Shown piece after piece: positions 8,711 to 17,191 of a stretch of 64,000 nucleotides of DNA; the stretch's first letter is position 1, and every line of letters begins with the position of its first letter. The position numbers and the translations under genes are program-made. The notes under the pieces were generated by a model, which ran no database searches, was not told where the DNA came from, and was given only the letters and a program-made list of their open reading frames with translations. The DNA comes from Enterococcus_I eurekensis (GTDB lineage Bacteria; Bacillota; Bacilli; Lactobacillales; Enterococcaceae). The stretch is taken from NCBI RefSeq assembly GCF_042654605.1, contig NZ_JBHSGT010000020.1, forward strand, positions 1-64,000, given 5' to 3'.

Positions 8711-9187
8711 TTACTTTGTATGAAATTTTTTTTGCAATAAACGTACTTGTTCGGATAATTCCAAATTGGGACCATCAATTATGGTATCGCGAATCACCTC
8801 TTCAATCGCTAAGTTGCGTACTCTTCCAGGTTTGATACCAAAAGATGATAACCATTCAACTAATTGTTGTGATGAACTGGCATAGACTATTCTTCCTAGT
8901 CCAACCCAGCCGTGAGCGGCAGCGCACATCGGACAATGTTCACCAGAAGTGTAAACGGTGGCATTTTGTCGCTCCTCAGGGGTTAAATTTGCTGCGGCCT
9001 AGCGTGCTAGTGCAAATTCTGGATGCTGCGTATGGTCACCAGTTGCGACATGATTATAATCTTCAGCAAGTATTTCACCATTTTCAGCAACCAACACCGA
9101 ACCAAAAGGCTCATCGCCTTCTTCTAATGCTTGCTTAGCCAGCTCAATGCAACGTTGTAAATATTTTTTATCTTCGGTCGTAATCAC
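8711..9187 (-). pseudogene. Nucleoside deaminase interrupted by one stop codon
   Basis: Read on the minus strand from 9187, the frame encodes a cytidine/guanine deaminase-like protein: EGDEPFGSVLV, then HPEF (zinc ligand and general acid), an in-frame TAG at 9001-8999, then AAANLTPEER, SGEHCPMC (two zinc cysteines) and GLGRIVYASS to the stop at 8711. The frame is uninterrupted apart from this single stop, which replaces a residue usually Trp in ARWAA-type relatives. About 158 residues would be the normal length. A downstream fragment could restart at ATG 8929 but lacks the HPE ligand, so no active enzyme is expected without readthrough. Confidence 0.85.
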
Positions 9188-9270
9188 TTACTGTTGTCCT
9201 CCTTCGTTTTTTATTGTTTTCTACTTCATTTTGTCTGAGGAAGAGACTTCTGTCAAATAAGACAAGGACT

Positions 9271-9299
9271 TTGCTTCTTGAGCTTTTTATTAGTATAAT
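9271..9299 (+). promoter_or_regulatory. Sigma-A promoter for the Dus gene
   Basis: TTGCTT (9271-9276), 17-base spacer, TATAAT (9294-9299), placing the start of transcription about 50 bases before the gene. Confidence 0.65.
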
Positions 9300-9356
9300 A
9301 AGAATGTTTTTGAAAAGCATGTCAACTTAGATAAAAGTGTATTGAATGGAGAATTA

Positions 9357-10331
9357 ATGAATATGGCCAATAATTTTTGGGCTGAATTGCCAAAGCCCTT
9401 TTTCGTATTAGCACCGATGGAAGATGTGACGGATGTTGTTTTTCGTCATGTCGTCAAAGAAGCGGGCGCACCAGATGTTTATTTTACTGAGTTTACCAAC
9501 TCAGATAGTTTTTGTCACCCCGATGGTAAAGATAGTGTTCGTGGCCGTTTAGCCTTTACCGAGGATGAACAACCAATTGTCGCACATATTTGGGGCGACA
9601 ACCCAAAATACTTCAAAGAAATGAGTATTGCACTAGCTGAAATGGGTTTTAAAGGACTAGATATTAATATGGGCTGTCCAGTACCAAATGTTGCTGGACG
9701 TGGCAAAGGCAGCGGCCTTATTTTACGACCAGAAGTTGCAGCAGAATTGATTGCAGCTTCTAAAACAGGCGGATTACCTGTCAGTGTCAAAACCCGAATA
9801 GGCTATGCTGAAATGTCTGAAATGGAAGATTGGTTAACTCATGTTTTGCAACAAGGGATTGCTAATTTATCAATTCACCTTAGAACGCGTAATGAGATGA
9901 GTAAAGTGGATGCCCATTGGGAAGTCATCCCGCAAATTATGGCTTTACGTGATAAGATTGCTCCGAGTACCTTGATTACAATCAACGGAGATATTCCCGA
10001 CCGTCAAAAAGGACTGGAGCTATTTGAGCAATATGGGGTTGATGGCATTATGATTGGGCGCGGTATTTTTAAAAATCCTTATGCCTTTGAAGTTAAAAAG
10101 AAAGAACATACGAGTCAAGAATTGCTAGGATTATTGCGTTTGCAACTTGATTTGCAAGACGAGTATGCTCAAATGGTGCCACGTTCAATTGTTGGCTTAC
10201 ATCGTTTCTTTAAAATTTATGTAAAAGGTTTTCCAGGTGCAAATGATTTACGTGTCAGCCTAATGGGAACAAAGTCAACGGATGAAGTCCGTCATATTTT
10301 AGATACCTTTGAAAATCAAGAAAATCGCTAA
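9357..10331 (+). CDS. tRNA-dihydrouridine synthase family protein
   Basis: About 324 residues. An FMN-dependent TIM-barrel enzyme that reduces specific uridines in tRNA to dihydrouridine. Signature blocks are FFVLAPMEDVTD near 15, the catalytic-cysteine motif DINMGCPVPN near 100, VSVKTRIG near 143, INGDI near 203 and GIMIGRGIFKNP near 224. ATG 9357 is favoured because GGAG (9348-9351) is 5 bases upstream; TTG 9342 has no such site. Which of the Dus specificities applies cannot be decided from the sequence alone. It stands alone with its own promoter. Confidence 0.9.
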   Translation: MNMANNFWAELPKPFFVLAPMEDVTDVVFRHVVKEAGAPDVYFTEFTNSDSFCHPDGKDSVRGRLAFTEDEQPIVAHIWGDNPKYFKEMSIALAEMGFKGLDINMGCPVPNVAGRGKGSGLILRPEVAAELIAASKTGGLPVSVKTRIGYAEMSEMEDWLTHVLQQGIANLSIHLRTRNEMSKVDAHWEVIPQIMALRDKIAPSTLITINGDIPDRQKGLELFEQYGVDGIMIGRGIFKNPYAFEVKKKEHTSQELLGLLRLQLDLQDEYAQMVPRSIVGLHRFFKIYVKGFPGANDLRVSLMGTKSTDEVRHILDTFENQENR

Positions 10332-10348
10332 GAACAGATGATAACTGA

Positions 10349-10377
10349 TTGACAGTAGTTCTCCCAAGTAGTATGAT
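10349..10377 (+). promoter_or_regulatory. Consensus promoter for the fluoride riboswitch and antiporter
   Basis: TTGACA (10349-10354), 17-base spacer, TATGAT (10372-10377). Transcription would begin at about 10384, exactly at the first stem of the aptamer. Confidence 0.85.
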
Positions 10378-10383
10378 TTTTGT

Positions 10384-10476
10384 AGGGAATGAGGTTCTCC
10401 CATGGTGTAAAACCTAAACCGCTTATTCAAGCTGATGACTTCTGCGAAAATACTCGCAGGATCATTGGCTTTTTTT
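10384..10476 (+). promoter_or_regulatory. Fluoride riboswitch (crcB motif) with overlapping terminator
   Basis: Seen: GGGA-ATGAGG-TTCTCCC (10384-10400), AAACC before the stem GCTT/AAGC (10421-10432), then GCTGATGACTTCTG, matching in order the conserved blocks of the crcB/fluoride aptamer. The 3' part of the aptamer (10430-10447) also forms the 5' arm of a terminator that pairs with 10454-10470 and ends in seven T. By the known mechanism, fluoride stabilises the aptamer pseudoknot and prevents the terminator, turning the gene on. The downstream antiporter fits: such transporters are known fluoride-riboswitch partners. Confidence 0.85.
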
Positions 10477-10505
10477 ATTCCTGGGAGAAGAATGGAGAGG
10501 GAAAA

Positions 10506-11684
10506 ATGTTATTATCAATTGCATTGATTTTTTTATTAGGGATGAGTTTTGGAAAAATCTTTCAAAAGTTTGGATTACCCCCATTACTAGGAATGCTACT
10601 GACTGGTATTCTTTTAGGTCCGTACATGTTCAATCTTTTAGACACAACGATTTTAAGTATCTCTGCCGAACTCAGACAAATGGCGCTTATCATCATCCTA
10701 GTGCGAGCGGGTTTGAATTTAGATATTTATGATTTGAAAAAAGTTGGCCGCCCGGCAATGTTAATGTGTTTTGTGCCAGCTTGCTTTGAAATCCTAGGTA
10801 TCCTTCTTTTAGGTCCTAAATTGTTGGGGCTAAGTCTACTCGATGCTGCCATTTTAGGAACAGTTATTGCAGCAGTTTCACCAGCTGTGATTGTTCCGCG
10901 AATGTTAAAATTGATGGAAGAAGGTTATGGAACGAACAAAAGTATTCCACAAATGATTTTGGCCGGTGCCTCCGTAGATGACGTTTTTGTCATTGTCTTA
11001 TTTACAACCTTTACGGGTTTAGCACAAGGGGGAACGATTGATATGATCCAATTAGTGAACATTCCGATTGCTATTATTTTAGGGATTTTAGTCGGTATCG
11101 TCGTTGGTCTAGGATTATCCCAGCTATTTACAAAATTTCATATTAGAGACACGATTAAAGTGATTCTCATTTTATCTATTGCCTTTTTATTAGTGACATT
11201 AGAAAGTTGGCTTGAAGGAATCATTGGTTTTTCTGGACTACTTGCAGTCATGGCACTAGGAGCAACCATCCATCAATTAAAGGTTGATGTTGCTACACGT
11301 TTATCTTTGAAATTTTCAAAAATGTGGAGTGGAGCAGAAGTACTGCTTTTTGTTTTAGTCGGTGCTTTAATTAACGTTGATTACGCGATTAATGCAGGTT
11401 TAGTAGCGATAATGATTGTTTTAGGCAGTTTGATTTTTAGAATTATTGGAGTTTATATTAGTTTGTTGAAGACAAACTTAAATTCAAAAGAAAAAATCTT
11501 TACAGCGATTGCTTATACTCCAAAAGCAACCGTCCAAGCAGCAATTGGTGGGATCCCGCTTGCGATGGGATTAGCGAGTGGCGAGATAGTTTTAACGGTC
11601 GCTGTTATTTCGATTGTCGTCACGGCCCCGCTAGGAGCGATTTTAATCGATAAAACATATCATAAGTTGCTTGTAAAAGATTAA
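10506..11684 (+). CDS. Cation:proton antiporter, CPA family, fluoride-controlled
   Basis: About 392 residues with some 12 hydrophobic segments, the Na+/H+ exchanger fold. Family features are GMSFGKIFQKFGLPPLLGMLLTGILLGP at the start, LRQMALIIILVRAGLNLD in the third helix, an unwound-helix block AVSPAVIVPRML, and ASVDDVF, whose acidic pair aligns with the ion-binding aspartates. A longer frame opens at 10389, but that part is riboswitch; ATG 10506 has GGAGAGG 6 bases upstream. Under a fluoride switch its role is probably to help cells tolerate fluoride or the accompanying ion and pH stress. Whether it moves fluoride itself is unknown. Confidence 0.88.
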   Translation: MLLSIALIFLLGMSFGKIFQKFGLPPLLGMLLTGILLGPYMFNLLDTTILSISAELRQMALIIILVRAGLNLDIYDLKKVGRPAMLMCFVPACFEILGILLLGPKLLGLSLLDAAILGTVIAAVSPAVIVPRMLKLMEEGYGTNKSIPQMILAGASVDDVFVIVLFTTFTGLAQGGTIDMIQLVNIPIAIILGILVGIVVGLGLSQLFTKFHIRDTIKVILILSIAFLLVTLESWLEGIIGFSGLLAVMALGATIHQLKVDVATRLSLKFSKMWSGAEVLLFVLVGALINVDYAINAGLVAIMIVLGSLIFRIIGVYISLLKTNLNSKEKIFTAIAYTPKATVQAAIGGIPLAMGLASGEIVLTVAVISIVVTAPLGAILIDKTYHKLLVKD

Positions 11685-11703
11685 ATTTTCCAAGTGGTAT
11701 TCG

Positions 11704-11732
11704 TTGACAGTACATTAAGATTAGGTTAAAGT
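11704..11732 (+). promoter_or_regulatory. Promoter of the opp operon
   Basis: TTGACA (11704-11709), 17-base spacer, TAAAGT (11727-11732). The predicted leader is therefore about 255 bases long. Confidence 0.6.
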
Positions 11733-11738
11733 AACTCT

Positions 11739-11880
11739 TACCGATGTGTTAGAAATAACATGAAATGTTGATAAGAGTGTTATCTTTGAGAATGAAGATA
11801 AATGATGAAAGTTACTAAACGTCTCCTTATTAGCAATGTTTTGCATTGTTTGATAAGGAGATGTTTATTTAAGGAGGTGA
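11739..11880 (+). promoter_or_regulatory. Structured 5' leader of the opp operon
   Basis: Two clear hairpins: TTATCTT/AAGATAA (11780-11786, 11795-11801) and a long stem in which 11817-11830 pairs with 11853-11866 and CAATG pairs with CATTG in the apical part. The CTCCTTA in the long stem could alternatively pair with TTAAGGAGG at 11869-11877, the ribosome site of the small ORF that follows. There is no run of T after the stem (TTTATTT), so a regulatory role is as likely as termination. No known riboswitch class is recognised. Confidence 0.5.
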
Positions 11881-11890
11881 GGCAGAAAAT

Positions 11891-11968
11891 ATGAATAATG
11901 AAGATATGGGCGATTGTTGTTGTTGGTTCTGCTTCATTGATCAAAGGGAAAATATTGTAAACCTTTGA
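11891..11968 (+). CDS. Cys-rich 25-codon leader ORF upstream of oppA
   Basis: ATG 11891 to TGA 11966-11968, 28 bases before oppA. AAGGAGG (11871-11877) lies 13 bases upstream, which is longer than optimal. The peptide has an acidic start (MNNEDMGD), then three consecutive Cys codons, Trp, Phe, a fourth Cys and Phe, and a polar end. There is no signal peptide. It may be a leader peptide whose translation senses cysteine supply, a short secreted or signalling peptide, or a chance frame. Its position between the long stem-loop and oppA favours a regulatory role. Confidence 0.35.
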   Translation: MNNEDMGDCCCWFCFIDQRENIVNL

Positions 11969-11996
11969 TAGAATTAAATAATGGGAGGATTTATTA

Positions 11997-13571
11997 ATGG
12001 GGAAAAGAAATAAATGGTTAGCCGGAACGATTATTGCAGCGGGGCTTTTATTAGCTGCGTGCGGAGGAGGCACTAGTAATACAGATACTAGCGGAGGAGC
12101 TGCTAGTGGGGATACAGATACGTTCACATATGCGATTAGTGGAGATCCATCATCGACAAACCCGATTAACACGAGTGATCGTTGGGGGTTAACGATGAAT
12201 AATATGCTTTACTCCTCATTAGTTGTTGTTGAAACAGACGGGACACAGCGTAATGCCTTAGCCGAATCCGTTGAAGCGGCAGCAGATGGTTTATCTTTAA
12301 CGGTTAAATTAAAAGAAGGCGTAAAATGGTCGGATGGTGAAGATTTTACGGCCGATGATGTTGTCTTTACCTATGAACAAAAAGTCAAAAAAGAAAATGG
12401 GAACGCAGATCAACTTTGGTTAGACGATAAACCAATTGAGATTGAAAAAGTCGATGATTTTACGGTTAAATTTAACTTACCATCGCCAAGTGCAGCTGCA
12501 TTACATAATATTGTAACGGAAACGTTTATTATTCCTGAACATATCTTTAAAGATGAAGCAGATTTTTCAGTCAACGACTTATCAAAGCCTGCTGTCGGTA
12601 CTGGTCCTTATCGCTTAAAAGAATACAAACGTGGTGAATACTTGACGTTTGAAGCCAATGAACACTATTATGGCGGCCAAGCGAACATTAAAAATGTGAC
12701 TCTACGAATTATTGAAAGTACGGATACAGCAAAAGTGGCTTTACAAAAAGGTGAAGTCGATGCAGCGGTGGTTTTACCATCTGATATTGCTGATTTAGAT
12801 AGTAACGCGATTACAACTTATCCGTATTCGGAAAACCGTGTTGGGTATATGGGGGTTAATACAGCATCGGAAGCCTTGCAAGATCCGAAAGTTCGTCAAG
12901 CAGTCTTTTTTGCAATTAACAAAGGTGAACTGAATCAAGCCGCTTATTTAGATGAAGAATATTATGCAACACCTTATTCATTCTTACCGCCAAATAATCC
13001 CTTTGCAACGGAAGATGTTGAGAAATATGAAACGAATATTGAAAAATCAAAAGAATTACTAAAAGAGGCCGGTGTGACGGATTTAAAACTAAATATTGCA
13101 TTTAGTTCGACCGATCCTGCCCAAACAATCCAAGCAACTTTGATTCAACAACAATTACAACAAGCAGGTATTACCGTTACATTAGAAGGTGGCGACGGAA
13201 CTGCGATTTTTACTGAATTAAAAAAACCAAACTCAACGAAGTACAACTTATTCTTAGGTGGCTATATTATGGGAAATGACCCCGATCTTTATGGCTCACT
13301 TTTCAAAACAAATGGTAGTGCGAATTATTTCCAAACAAAAAATGAAGTGACAGATCAATTGTTTGCTCAAGCAGCTGTTGAACTTGATTCAGCCAAGCGT
13401 GAAGAACTATACGACGATTTACAACGTGCGATTGCAGAAGATGCTCGTATTTATCCAATTGTCGACAATAAAAAGATTTTAGCTGTAAATAATCGAATTG
13501 GAAATGTAGAAGATGCCGGTTTAATTCCGATTTATACATTTGATGATCTATCAAAATTAACAATTAAGTAA
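11997..13571 (+). CDS. Peptide ABC transporter substrate-binding lipoprotein (OppA-type)
   Basis: A 524-residue extracytoplasmic receptor with a lipoprotein signal ending LLAACGGG, anchored on the outer face of the membrane. It belongs to SBP family 5 (oligopeptide/dipeptide/nickel): NPINTSDRWG near 55, LKEGVKWSDGEDFTADDVVFTYE near 105, and GTGPYRLKEY near 200 are family landmarks. ATG 11997 follows GGGAGGA. It is the first structural gene of oppA-B-C-D-F, with a hairpin after its stop that should make its transcript more abundant than that of the transporter genes. Ligand length and sequence preference are unknown. Confidence 0.93.
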   Translation: MGKRNKWLAGTIIAAGLLLAACGGGTSNTDTSGGAASGDTDTFTYAISGDPSSTNPINTSDRWGLTMNNMLYSSLVVVETDGTQRNALAESVEAAADGLSLTVKLKEGVKWSDGEDFTADDVVFTYEQKVKKENGNADQLWLDDKPIEIEKVDDFTVKFNLPSPSAAALHNIVTETFIIPEHIFKDEADFSVNDLSKPAVGTGPYRLKEYKRGEYLTFEANEHYYGGQANIKNVTLRIIESTDTAKVALQKGEVDAAVVLPSDIADLDSNAITTYPYSENRVGYMGVNTASEALQDPKVRQAVFFAINKGELNQAAYLDEEYYATPYSFLPPNNPFATEDVEKYETNIEKSKELLKEAGVTDLKLNIAFSSTDPAQTIQATLIQQQLQQAGITVTLEGGDGTAIFTELKKPNSTKYNLFLGGYIMGNDPDLYGSLFKTNGSANYFQTKNEVTDQLFAQAAVELDSAKREELYDDLQRAIAEDARIYPIVDNKKILAVNNRIGNVEDAGLIPIYTFDDLSKLTIK

Positions 13572-13574
13572 GTG

Positions 13575-13605
13575 AAAGGCTGTGATTGTTGATCACAGCC
13601 TTTTT
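13575..13605 (+). terminator. Internal terminator/attenuator between oppA and oppB
   Basis: GGCTGTGAT (13578-13586) pairs perfectly with ATCACAGCC (13592-13600), followed by five T. The next genes clearly belong to the same transporter, so partial readthrough is expected. Confidence 0.8.
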
Positions 13606-13633
13606 CGATAAACAAATAGAGAGGATGAAAAAG

Positions 13634-14596
13634 GTGTTCCAATATATCCTAAAACGAATCTTACAAGCCATTCCATTGCTACTTGTGATTTCATTTATTG
13701 TTTTTTCACTCATTCATTTAGCGCCTTATGATGTCATCGATTCCATGACAACACCTAATATGTCACAAGCGCAAATTGATTTATTAAGAGAGCGCTATGG
13801 CTTAAACGAACCTTTTTTAGTGCAGTACTTTGTCTGGCTTAAAAATATTTTAACAGGCGATTTGGGCTATTCACTTGTAACACAAAAAAGCATTGCTCAA
13901 GAAATGTTGGTTCGAATTCCTAATACGATTCGCTTAGTTTTACCAGCTTATGTGACTGCTTTAGTTATTGCGATTACTTTAGGTTTACTAGCCGGTGCAA
14001 ATAAAGGAAAGTTTTTAGATCGTTTAATTGATGGGGTTGCGTCGATTGGTATTGCTGTACCAACTTTTTGGTTTGCGATGATTTTAATTTACTTCTTTGG
14101 TTACCGTTTAAATTGGTTCTCAATTATCGGTATGCATACAGTTGGTAAAGAGGGGGATTTAGCCGATTATTTTAATCATTTTATTTTACCTTACATCACA
14201 TTAACCGTTGCCTTCTTCCCTGAATTAACGCGCTATATTCGTTCTTCGACGATGCAACAAGTTTCTGAAGATTACGTAACGGTTCAACGCGCATTCCATG
14301 CAAGCAAATGGCAGATTTTTAGTCGCCATATTAGCCGAAATGTTTTAATTCCAATCGTCACGCAAATTGGTCTAGCTTTACCAATGTTAGTTACGGGTGC
14401 CATTATTACGGAAACGATTTTTGCATGGCCTGGCGTAGGACCTTATTTAATGAGTGCTACGAAAAGTTTAGATTATCCGGTGATTATGGCGATGATGCTA
14501 CTTTCCGCTACATTAGTCATTTTAGGTAATTTATTATCCGATGTGCTTTATTCTATCGTCGATCCTAGAATTCGCAAAAGGGGGCGTACGTCATGA
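13634..14596 (+). CDS. oppB: Peptide ABC transporter permease OppB
   Basis: About 320 residues, six membrane segments, inner-membrane half of the peptide channel. The start MFQYILKRILQAIPLLLVISF and the RYGLNEPFLVQYFVWLKNILTGDLGYS loop are typical of OppB/DppB, as is the coupling-helix EAA-like block near TVQRAFHASKWQIFSRHI. GTG 13634 has GAGAGG 9 bases upstream; ATG 13625 is in frame but directly abuts that site, so the GTG is preferred. A longer frame from 13586 would start inside the terminator. The stop overlaps oppC by four bases. Confidence 0.9.
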   Translation: MFQYILKRILQAIPLLLVISFIVFSLIHLAPYDVIDSMTTPNMSQAQIDLLRERYGLNEPFLVQYFVWLKNILTGDLGYSLVTQKSIAQEMLVRIPNTIRLVLPAYVTALVIAITLGLLAGANKGKFLDRLIDGVASIGIAVPTFWFAMILIYFFGYRLNWFSIIGMHTVGKEGDLADYFNHFILPYITLTVAFFPELTRYIRSSTMQQVSEDYVTVQRAFHASKWQIFSRHISRNVLIPIVTQIGLALPMLVTGAIITETIFAWPGVGPYLMSATKSLDYPVIMAMMLLSATLVILGNLLSDVLYSIVDPRIRKRGRTS

Positions 14597-15414
14597 GTAA
14601 ATTTCGAAGCATTGTATTTTCATCTCCGGTATACACCTTTTCTTTAATTTATTTACTTTTACTTCTATCTTTGTCATTACTTGCACCAATTTTACCGATT
14701 GATCCCAATGCAACCGACGTCAGTAATATGTCACAAGCGCCAAGTTGGAGTCATTTATTTGGGACTGATGAAGTTGGACGTGACTATTTTATTCGGGTAA
14801 TTTATGGAGGGCGTGTTTCTTTACTTGTCGGTGTCCTTGCGATGATTACAGCAACAACAATTGGAACATTGGTTGGCTTGGTCTCAGGTTATTTTGGTGG
14901 TTGGATCGACAATCTTTTAATGCGCATTGTGGATGTCTTATCGGCCATTCCTTGGTTAGTTTTAGTTATCGTGTTAAGTGTTTTTCTACGTCCTGGTTTA
15001 TCGACGATTATTATTGTAATCGGTGGATTTTCTTGGATGAGTATTGCACGGCTCATTCGAGGGGAAACGTTGGCGGCTAAGGAACGGGAATACGTTCTTT
15101 ATGGTCAATTTATCGGTCATTCTGCTGGGAAAATTATATTCCAGCATGTGTTTCCTGCCGTTTTACCTACGTTAATTGTCGCAGCATCAGCTAGTATTTC
15201 AGGTGCCATCATGACTGAATCAGCCTTGAGTTTCTTAGGCTTAGGTATCCAGCAACCGATGGCCTCTTGGGGAAGTTTATTGCAAAATGCGCAAAGCAGT
15301 TTACAACGAGCACCGTATATGGCCATTTTACCAGGCCTTTTTGTTGTTTTAACTGTCTATTCCTTCAATAATCTCGGGGATATGATTAAAGCTATTTTGC
15401 AAAGGGAGGTCTAG
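14593..15414 (+). CDS. oppC: Peptide ABC transporter permease OppC
   Basis: A 273-residue partner permease. It has an N-terminal membrane segment, the HLFGTDEVGRDYFIRVIYGGRVSL block that marks OppC/DppC, and five further segments with the coupling loop EYVLYGQFIGHSAGKIIFQHV. It forms a heterodimer with OppB and docks onto the ATPases. ATG overlaps the oppB stop (ATGA), implying translational coupling. Three bases separate it from oppD. Confidence 0.92.
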   Translation: MSKFRSIVFSSPVYTFSLIYLLLLLSLSLLAPILPIDPNATDVSNMSQAPSWSHLFGTDEVGRDYFIRVIYGGRVSLLVGVLAMITATTIGTLVGLVSGYFGGWIDNLLMRIVDVLSAIPWLVLVIVLSVFLRPGLSTIIIVIGGFSWMSIARLIRGETLAAKEREYVLYGQFIGHSAGKIIFQHVFPAVLPTLIVAASASISGAIMTESALSFLGLGIQQPMASWGSLLQNAQSSLQRAPYMAILPGLFVVLTVYSFNNLGDMIKAILQREV

Positions 15415-15417
15415 TTC

Positions 15418-16296
15418 ATGAATCAAAATATATTAGAAATTCAAGGGCTACAGGCTGTTTACCATCATAAAAAAGAAACACAAATCCTCTTAAAGGATAT
15501 TGATTTAGCCGTGCCTAGAGGGAAAGTTGTTGGAGTTGTCGGTGAATCGGGTAGTGGTAAGAGTATGACGATGAAAAGTATTCTAAATATTTTACCAGAT
15601 AAGGTAACTGCTTCATTTGAGCAATTTATTTTTGACGGACAGGTAGAGGAAATTTCAAAACAGTTACCAATCTCAATGATTTTTCAAGATCCGATGACCT
15701 CTTTGAACCCATTGAGAAGAATTGGTTATCACTTAGTCGAAGTTATTCAGCGTAATAAAAAAATGTCTAAAAAAGAGGCTGAGAAACTTGCGGTATTAGA
15801 ATTAGAAAATGTGGGTATCTCATTACCTGAAAAAAGGATGAAGCAATTTCCGCACGAATTATCTGGTGGCATGCGGCAACGTGTGATGATTGCAATGGCT
15901 TTACTAGCGGAACCCAAATTACTCATTGCGGATGAACCAACAACTGCATTAGATGTAACGATTCAGGCACAGATTCTTGCCCTAATCAAACAATTACAAG
16001 AAGAAAAAATGTTGTCAGTTATTTTGGTAACACATGATTTAGGCGTCGTTGCCGGTATGTGTGATTTGATTAAAGTTATGTATCAAGGACGAGTTGTCGA
16101 AGAAGGGACCGTCGATGAGATTTTTTATCAAGCTACGCACCCTTATACGAAACAACTGCTTCAGGCTGCTCACTTAGGTGATAAAGAGTCTATCCTTTCA
16201 TCTTTTTCATACAATCAATCTTTACCGGAAGAGTTATACCAAAAAGAACTCTCTGAAACACATCGAGTTTGGTTCGCGCAAGAGGAGGGATTTTGA
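15418..16296 (+). CDS. oppD: Peptide ABC transporter ATPase OppD
   Basis: A 292-residue ATP-binding subunit. It has Walker A GESGSGKS near 44, Q-loop MIFQDPMTSLNP, signature LSGGMRQR near 145, Walker B LLIADEPTTALD and H-loop VTHD. The C-terminal Opp/Dpp extension is present (THPYTKQLLQAA) but the protein is shorter than many OppD proteins (320-350), and I see no four-cysteine cluster. It pairs with OppF to power import. One base overlaps oppF (TGATG). Confidence 0.92.
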   Translation: MNQNILEIQGLQAVYHHKKETQILLKDIDLAVPRGKVVGVVGESGSGKSMTMKSILNILPDKVTASFEQFIFDGQVEEISKQLPISMIFQDPMTSLNPLRRIGYHLVEVIQRNKKMSKKEAEKLAVLELENVGISLPEKRMKQFPHELSGGMRQRVMIAMALLAEPKLLIADEPTTALDVTIQAQILALIKQLQEEKMLSVILVTHDLGVVAGMCDLIKVMYQGRVVEEGTVDEIFYQATHPYTKQLLQAAHLGDKESILSSFSYNQSLPEELYQKELSETHRVWFAQEEGF

Positions 16297-17186
16297 TGGC
16301 AGAGTTATTACGTGTTGAACAAGCAACAAAGGTATTTACGACCAAAAACTGGCGAGGTGAGCGTAGTGATGTTCGGGCTGTTGATGATGTTTCATTGAGT
16401 ATTCAACAAGGAGAAACGCTTGGTTTAGTGGGCGAGTCGGGCAGTGGGAAGACGACATTAGGTCGGAGTATTCTAAATTTAGAGCATCTGACTTCGGGAA
16501 AAGTCTTTTTTGAAGAAAAAGAAATAGCTCATTTATCGAGAAAAGAACAAAAAAGTTTGTATCAAAAAATGCAAATTATTTTTCAAGATCCATATTCTGC
16601 TTTAAATCCTGGAATGACGGCACTTGAATTAGTCATGGAACCCTTACTAAATGATACAAAAAGCGTTGCTCGTGAGAAAGCAATTGAAATTTTAGCAACG
16701 GTTGGTATTAAGGATGAAGCCATTCATAAACTTCCGCGTTCATTTAGTGGTGGGCAACGACAACGAATAGGGATTGCTCGTGCTGTCGTTAACCGTCCTG
16801 CTTTTATTTTATGTGATGAACCAACTTCAGCATTAGATGTCTCCATTCAAGGGCAAATCATTCAACTTTTAAAATCATTACAAGAATCGTATGGTTTATC
16901 CTACTTATTTATTTCCCATGACTTATCAGTGATTCGTCATATTTCTGATCGAATTGCGGTAATGTATCAAGGAAAATTAGTTGAATTAGGTCCAACGAAC
17001 GAGTTGTTTGACAATCCACAACATCGCTATACTAAAAAATTATTAGCAGCCGCTCCGATTGCTGATCCAAAATTAGCACGGGAAGCAATGAAGAAAAAGG
17101 TTATTCAACAAAAAATTGAGTTGGCTGAAAAATTTGAATGGCTTGAAGTTTCTGCCAATCATTTTGTACGAGTCGACCAAGAATAA
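16296..17186 (+). CDS. oppF: Peptide ABC transporter ATPase OppF
   Basis: About 296 residues. Walker A GESGSGKTT, Q-loop IIFQDPYSALNP, signature SGGQRQRIGIARA, Walker B ILCDEPTSALDVS and H-loop ISHD are all intact. The C-terminus HRYTKKLLAAAPIADP is typical of OppF. ATG 16296 overlaps the oppD stop and has AGAGGAGGG just upstream, so the longer TTG start at 16269 is unlikely. Last gene of the operon, followed by a terminator. Confidence 0.92.
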   Translation: MAELLRVEQATKVFTTKNWRGERSDVRAVDDVSLSIQQGETLGLVGESGSGKTTLGRSILNLEHLTSGKVFFEEKEIAHLSRKEQKSLYQKMQIIFQDPYSALNPGMTALELVMEPLLNDTKSVAREKAIEILATVGIKDEAIHKLPRSFSGGQRQRIGIARAVVNRPAFILCDEPTSALDVSIQGQIIQLLKSLQESYGLSYLFISHDLSVIRHISDRIAVMYQGKLVELGPTNELFDNPQHRYTKKLLAAAPIADPKLAREAMKKKVIQQKIELAEKFEWLEVSANHFVRVDQE

Positions 17187-17191
17187 AAATT

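Noticed and set aside
8845..9138. Plus-strand open frame opposite the deaminase
   Set aside because: It is antisense to a recognisable deaminase sequence and has no ribosome site or protein-like motif.
10389..10505. N-terminal extension of the antiporter reading frame
   Set aside because: This segment is the fluoride riboswitch and terminator; ATG 10506 has the ribosome site.
11817..11866. Stem-loop in the opp leader as a simple intrinsic terminator
   Set aside because: The stem is strong, but it is followed by ATTTAAGG rather than a run of T, so termination would be inefficient.
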